Source of the DNA: Desulfobacca sp.
Lineage (GTDB): Bacteria > Desulfobacterota > Desulfobaccia > Desulfobaccales > Desulfobaccaceae
DNA: 64,000 nt
NCBI GenBank assembly: GCA_020725545.1
Contig: DYEV01000008.1
Span: 124,001-188,000, forward strand
Direction of reading: 5' to 3'
This document shows, piece by piece, positions 60,766 through 64,000 of the stretch (position 1 is the stretch's first letter; the number at the start of each line of letters is the position of its first letter). The notes beneath the pieces were generated by a model. It saw nothing but the letters and a program-made list of their open reading frames with translations, ran no database searches and was not told the origin of the DNA. A program made the translations under genes and the position numbers.

Positions 60766-62061
60766 ATGATCCCCCGTTATAGCCGGCCGCAGATGGCCCG
60801 CATCTGGACCGAAGAAAATAAATTTCAGACCTGGCTGCAGGTGGAGTTGGCCGCCCTCGAGGCCATGGCCCTGCACGGCCTGGTGCCCAAAGACGCGGTG
60901 GCCAATATCCGGGCCAAAGCCCGCTTTGAGGTGGCCCGCATCGAAGAGATCGAGGCCCAGACCAAGCATGACGTCATTGCTTTTCTTACCAATGTGGCCG
61001 AATATGTGGGCGAGGACAGCCGCTATCTCCATTATGCCCTCACCTCCTCGGACATCCTGGACACTGCCATGGCCCTGCGCCTCCGGGAAGCCGCGGACCT
61101 GCTCCTGGCCGACCTGGACCTGATGATGGCGGTCCTCAAAGAGCGGGCCTACGAATTCAAAAACACCGTCTGCATCGGCCGCTCCCACGGTATTCATGCG
61201 GAACCCATTACTTTCGGCCTGAAATTTGCCCTCTGGTACGCGGAGATGGACCGGCAGCGGGAACGGCTGCTGCGGGCCCGGGAAGTAGTGAGCGTGGGCA
61301 AATTCTCCGGAGCCGTCGGGACCCTGGCCCACCTGCCGCCCCAGGTGGAGGAGACGGCCTGCGCCCTCCTGGACCTGAAACCCGCGCCCTTGGCCACCCA
61401 GGTGATTCAGCGGGACCGCTATGCCGAATATTTCACCACACTGGCCCTCATCGGCGGCACGGTGGAGAAGATCGCCGTGGAGATCCGCCACCTGCAGCGC
61501 ACCGAGGTGCGGGAAGCCGAGGAGTTTTTCAGCGCCGGGCAGAAAGGCTCCTCCGCCATGCCCCATAAACGCAACCCCATCCTCAGCGAAAACCTCTCAG
61601 GCCTAGCCCGGGTGCTCCGGGGCAACGCCTTGGCCGCCATGGAAAATATGGCCCTCTGGCATGAACGGGACATCAGCCATTCTTCGGTGGAGCGCATCAT
61701 CGCGCCGGACAGCACCATCCTCCTGGACTTTATGCTGGCCCGCCTCACCGGTGTCCTGAAAAACCTGTTGGTCTATCCCGAAGCCATGCTCCGGAACCTA
61801 AACCTCACCCGGGGGCTGATCTTTTCCCAACGCCTGCTCCTGGAGCTGGTCCGTAAAGGCCTGACCCGGGAAGAGGCCTATCTCCTGGTCCAAGGCCCGG
61901 CCATGCGGGTCTGGCAGGAGGGCCTGGACTTCCCCACCCTCGTCCGCCAGGACCCGGACATCGCCCAACACCTCACCCCCCAGGAGATCGACGCCGTCTT
62001 TGATCTGCAGGAGTATCTGCGAAACATCGACTATCTCTTAGAGCGGGTTTTTCAGAAATAA
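60766..62061 (+). CDS. purB: adenylosuccinate lyase
   Basis: 431 residues, usual length. PurB cleaves SAICAR and adenylosuccinate in purine synthesis. The signature S262-S-A-M-P-H-K-R-N-P271 is present; the N-terminal IPRYSRPQMARIWTEENKFQTWLQVE, the TKHDVIAFL segment and SSDILDTAMALRLR also match the family. The start at 60766 is standard. It is followed after 105 bases by an ABC exporter pair that is functionally unrelated. Confidence 0.95.
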   Translation: MIPRYSRPQMARIWTEENKFQTWLQVELAALEAMALHGLVPKDAVANIRAKARFEVARIEEIEAQTKHDVIAFLTNVAEYVGEDSRYLHYALTSSDILDTAMALRLREAADLLLADLDLMMAVLKERAYEFKNTVCIGRSHGIHAEPITFGLKFALWYAEMDRQRERLLRAREVVSVGKFSGAVGTLAHLPPQVEETACALLDLKPAPLATQVIQRDRYAEYFTTLALIGGTVEKIAVEIRHLQRTEVREAEEFFSAGQKGSSAMPHKRNPILSENLSGLARVLRGNALAAMENMALWHERDISHSSVERIIAPDSTILLDFMLARLTGVLKNLLVYPEAMLRNLNLTRGLIFSQRLLLELVRKGLTREEAYLLVQGPAMRVWQEGLDFPTLVRQDPDIAQHLTPQEIDAVFDLQEYLRNIDYLLERVFQK

Positions 62062-62166
62062 ACGGCCGGTGGTCGGGCAATCCCGACGCCGGGGTCTCGA
62101 CGGGCTGCCATGAGGTCGTGTTAGCATTAGCCGGGGAGACAGAAGCCCGCCCCACCGAGGAACCTT

Positions 62167-63132
62167 ATGGCCTCTGCCAACATCATCCACGTAACCGGTC
62201 TGAGCAAAAGCTTCGGCTCCCTGAAGGCTTTGGACAACGTCTCCTTTGTTGTCCGGCAGGGGGAGATCTTTGGCTACTTGGGGCCCAACGGCGCCGGCAA
62301 GACCACCACCATCAAGATCCTCTGCGGTCTCCTGCCCCGGCAGAGCGGCGAAGTCAGTATTGGCGGACTGGATATTGCTGAGGAGCCGGTACGTGTGAAA
62401 CAACGCCTGGGGGTGGTCCCCGATGAGTCCAACCTCTATCCGGAACTAACCTGCTTACGCAATTTGGACTATTTAGGCGAGCTCTACGGGCTGAGTCGGG
62501 CCGCCCGTCGGGCCCGCGCGACCGAACTGTTAGGGATTTTCGATCTTACTGATAAGAAGGCAACACCTTTCGGTGCTCTGTCCCGGGGTCTGAAGCGCCG
62601 TCTGACCATCGCCGCGGCCCTGGTCCACGCCCCGGAAATCCTGTTTTTGGATGAACCCACAACCGGTCTGGATGTACCCAGCGCCAAGGCCTTGCGGGCT
62701 CTCATCCAACGGATCAATCAGCAGGACGGGGTCACCGTCTTTCTGACCACTCACAACCTCTTTGAGGCGGAAGCCCTCTGTCATTATGTCCAGATCATCC
62801 ATAAGGGCCAGGCGCTGGCGGCCGGCACAGCCCAGGAAATCCGCCAACGGGTGACCGGCCGAAAAACCCTGGAAGTGACTTTCGATGGACCGGTGCCCGG
62901 AGACTGGTGGCAGGTGCCAGGATATCGGGGCCGACCGCCGGCACCGGTGAACGGCCGTTGGCATCTGGAAACCGCTGGCCAGGAGTTGCACCAGGTTTTA
63001 GCCTTCCTGTTGGTCCGGGCCGAGGCGGCGGGGGTAAAAATCATTGATTTGGAGGCCGGCGGCGCCAATCTGGAGGAGGCCTTCTTGGCCATCCTGCAGG
63101 AGCAACGGCCAGGCAAGGAGGAGAACCCTTGA
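62167..63132 (+). CDS. ABC transporter ATP-binding protein (DrrA/CcmA-like)
   Basis: 321 residues. Walker A is G39-P-N-G-A-G-K45-T-T, Walker B ILFLDEPTTGLD, and the signature reads LSRGLKRR, a variant of LSGGQ. The C-terminal extension (about 225-321) resembles the regulatory domain of ABC-2 exporters. With the permease encoded 4 bases inside its end, it should form an ABC-2 type exporter of a lipid, drug or polysaccharide. ATP hydrolysis at the inner membrane drives it. The substrate is unknown. Confidence 0.9.
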   Translation: MASANIIHVTGLSKSFGSLKALDNVSFVVRQGEIFGYLGPNGAGKTTTIKILCGLLPRQSGEVSIGGLDIAEEPVRVKQRLGVVPDESNLYPELTCLRNLDYLGELYGLSRAARRARATELLGIFDLTDKKATPFGALSRGLKRRLTIAAALVHAPEILFLDEPTTGLDVPSAKALRALIQRINQQDGVTVFLTTHNLFEAEALCHYVQIIHKGQALAAGTAQEIRQRVTGRKTLEVTFDGPVPGDWWQVPGYRGRPPAPVNGRWHLETAGQELHQVLAFLLVRAEAAGVKIIDLEAGGANLEEAFLAILQEQRPGKEENP

Positions 63133-63860
63133 AGCAATGGCGCCGGGCCCTGGCCATCAGTCGCAAAGACATTGTCAGCTATTATGGCAAGCCGCCGCTC
63201 ATCACTTGGGGGTTGATGTTCCCCGGGGTGCTGCTGCTCTCCATTTATCTGAAGGATCCGGGCACCTATCTGCAGGTCTCCCCTGGCATTGTGGCCATGA
63301 CGCTGCTGTTTGCCAGCACCTCCATGTCGGCTATTGTCATCACCTTTGAAAAACGGGCCGGCACGTTCCAACGTCTACTTCTGGCTCCCCTGCATCTGGA
63401 CACCATCATTTTGGGCAAGACCCTGAGCGCGGCGGCCTACGGTCTGGCTACCACCCTGATCCTGGTCCTGGCCCTGGCCATTTTGCTGGGGCTGCGCCTC
63501 ACCGTCCCCGGCCTTTTTGCCATCGGCCTGCTCCTGGGGGCCGTCCTCTTTGCCCTCATGGGCCTGATTGCCTCCATGGTGGTCAAAGAGGTCTTTGAGG
63601 CCATGACCCTGATGAACTTTTTCCGTTTCCCCCTCCTCTTTATCAGCGGGGTTTTTATGCCCTGGGCCAAGCTGCCGGCCTGGCTCAAACCCCTGGCGTG
63701 GCTGTCGCCCTTGACCCATATCGTGGAACTCCTGGAATACGGCCTCACCGGGCGCAGTCATTTTCCCTCTCCCTGGCTGCCTCTGGGAGCCAGTCTGGCC
63801 TTTCTCGTCCTGGCTGCTGGGGCGGCCCATGTTACCTTTCAACGCCGGGCCTATCTCTAA
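63129..63860 (+). CDS. ABC-2 type transporter permease
   Basis: 243 residues, six membrane helices in the ABC-2/NodJ pattern. The segment ITFEKRAGTFQRLLLAPL after the second helix and FRFPLLFISGVFMPWAKLPAWLKPLAWLSPLTHIVELLEYGL near the C-terminus are typical. It overlaps the ATPase gene by 4 bases. Together they form a half-transporter pair: homodimers of each are likely. Export substrate unknown. Confidence 0.88.
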   Translation: MKQWRRALAISRKDIVSYYGKPPLITWGLMFPGVLLLSIYLKDPGTYLQVSPGIVAMTLLFASTSMSAIVITFEKRAGTFQRLLLAPLHLDTIILGKTLSAAAYGLATTLILVLALAILLGLRLTVPGLFAIGLLLGAVLFALMGLIASMVVKEVFEAMTLMNFFRFPLLFISGVFMPWAKLPAWLKPLAWLSPLTHIVELLEYGLTGRSHFPSPWLPLGASLAFLVLAAGAAHVTFQRRAYL

Positions 63861-63947
63861 GGAGGTTGTTGCCAAAGTGAGGTGGAGGACGGCGGCTTTG
63901 CCCCCTGTTCCCCCTGGCTGGAAGCCTGTCGAGACCTGCTGAATAAC

Positions 63948-64000
63948 CTAAGCGGCGGCCCAGACGAGCAGGCCTAGGACCAGGGAGGCCAGGATGCCCA
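63948..64000 (-). CDS. partial membrane-protein-like CDS running off the window edge
   Basis: On the minus strand the last bases read GILASLVLGLLVWAAA followed by a stop at 63948. This is a hydrophobic C-terminal segment that continues past base 64000. Only about 16 residues are visible, so no family can be named and it could be chance. It would converge with the ABC permease gene. Confidence 0.35.
   Translation of the reverse strand, partial: GILASLVLGLLVWAAA

Noticed and set aside
1-64000. Prophage, transposase, integron or tRNA-linked island
   Set aside because: No integrase, transposase, phage structural gene or tRNA could be recognised by reading; only small non-coding repeats were found.

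Overview
The window looks like a chromosomal stretch from a GC-rich, Gram-negative, strictly anaerobic bacterium. Outer-membrane biogenesis genes (a BamD-like lipoprotein, an LptF/G-type permease, a Wza-like exporter, a TPR/beta-barrel protein) give the cell type. A tungsten/molybdopterin aldehyde oxidoreductase with a four-cluster ferredoxin, tandem B12-type radical SAM proteins, a formate-dehydrogenase-like molybdoenzyme and a YedF protein point to anaerobic metabolism. My best guess is Desulfobacterota (former Deltaproteobacteria); this is inference from gene content only. No rRNA, tRNA, transposase, prophage or CRISPR array was seen.

Layout: (1) 249-2458, ferredoxin plus aldehyde ferredoxin oxidoreductase. 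(2) 2695-9748, a compact candidate exopolysaccharide synthesis and secretion unit: a cellulose-synthase-like glycosyltransferase, a 1423-residue TPR/beta-barrel protein and an M48 lipoprotein peptidase. (3) 10183-13254, housekeeping genes: HU, LptF/G-type permease, endonuclease IV, PPC-domain protein. (4) 13573-22926, first glycan island: FkbM methyltransferase, dolichol-phosphate-mannose-synthase-like GT2, AsnB amidotransferase, two B12-type radical SAM enzymes, a flippase-like membrane protein and a GT4. (5) 23074-30190, thioredoxin and its reductase, BamD-like lipoprotein, SurE, a frameshifted PEP-CTERM-like secreted protein, M20 hydrolase, MFS exporter. (6) 30640-46024, a Wzx/Wzy-type exopolysaccharide locus: polyprenyl-phosphate sugar transferase, TPR protein, Wzc-like chain-length protein with a broken Walker A motif, Wza-like exporter, an unlisted 45-residue membrane protein, Wzy-like ligase/polymerase, an inverted ChbG-type deacetylase, methyltransferase, Wzx, deacetylase-like protein, three more glycosyltransferases and a WecG-type transferase. 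(7) 46140-51446, Kef-type antiporter, a HicBA remnant lodged at the 3' end of mpl, Mpl, serine hydrolase. (8) 51826-64000, solute-binding protein, ion transporter, molybdoenzyme, methyltransferase, CDF-like protein, HD protein, YedF, PurB and an ABC-2 exporter.

How it works together: blocks 2, 4 and 6 are three separate surface-glycan modules. Block 2 resembles synthase-dependent export (BcsA/BcsC or PgaC/PgaA logic). Block 6 is Wzx/Wzy-dependent: the initiating transferase loads a lipid carrier, the glycosyltransferases build the repeat, Wzx flips it, Wzy polymerises, and the Wzc-like and Wza-like proteins set length and export. Block 4 probably makes or decorates a further lipid-linked glycan. 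The PEP-CTERM-like protein between blocks 4 and 6 fits the known link between exosortase sorting and exopolysaccharide loci, but no exosortase is in the window.

The intergenic DNA is rich in small repeats: a MITE-like family of about 125 bp (three good copies and one decayed copy), a GC-rich palindrome family, heptameric tandem repeats lying directly 5' of two start codons, and two other long inverted repeats. The least expected items are the hicBA cassette flanked by a duplicated mpl tail, the Wzc-like protein lacking the Walker A lysine, the T9-tract frameshift in the PEP-CTERM-like gene, and the synthase/TPR-barrel/M48 unit.
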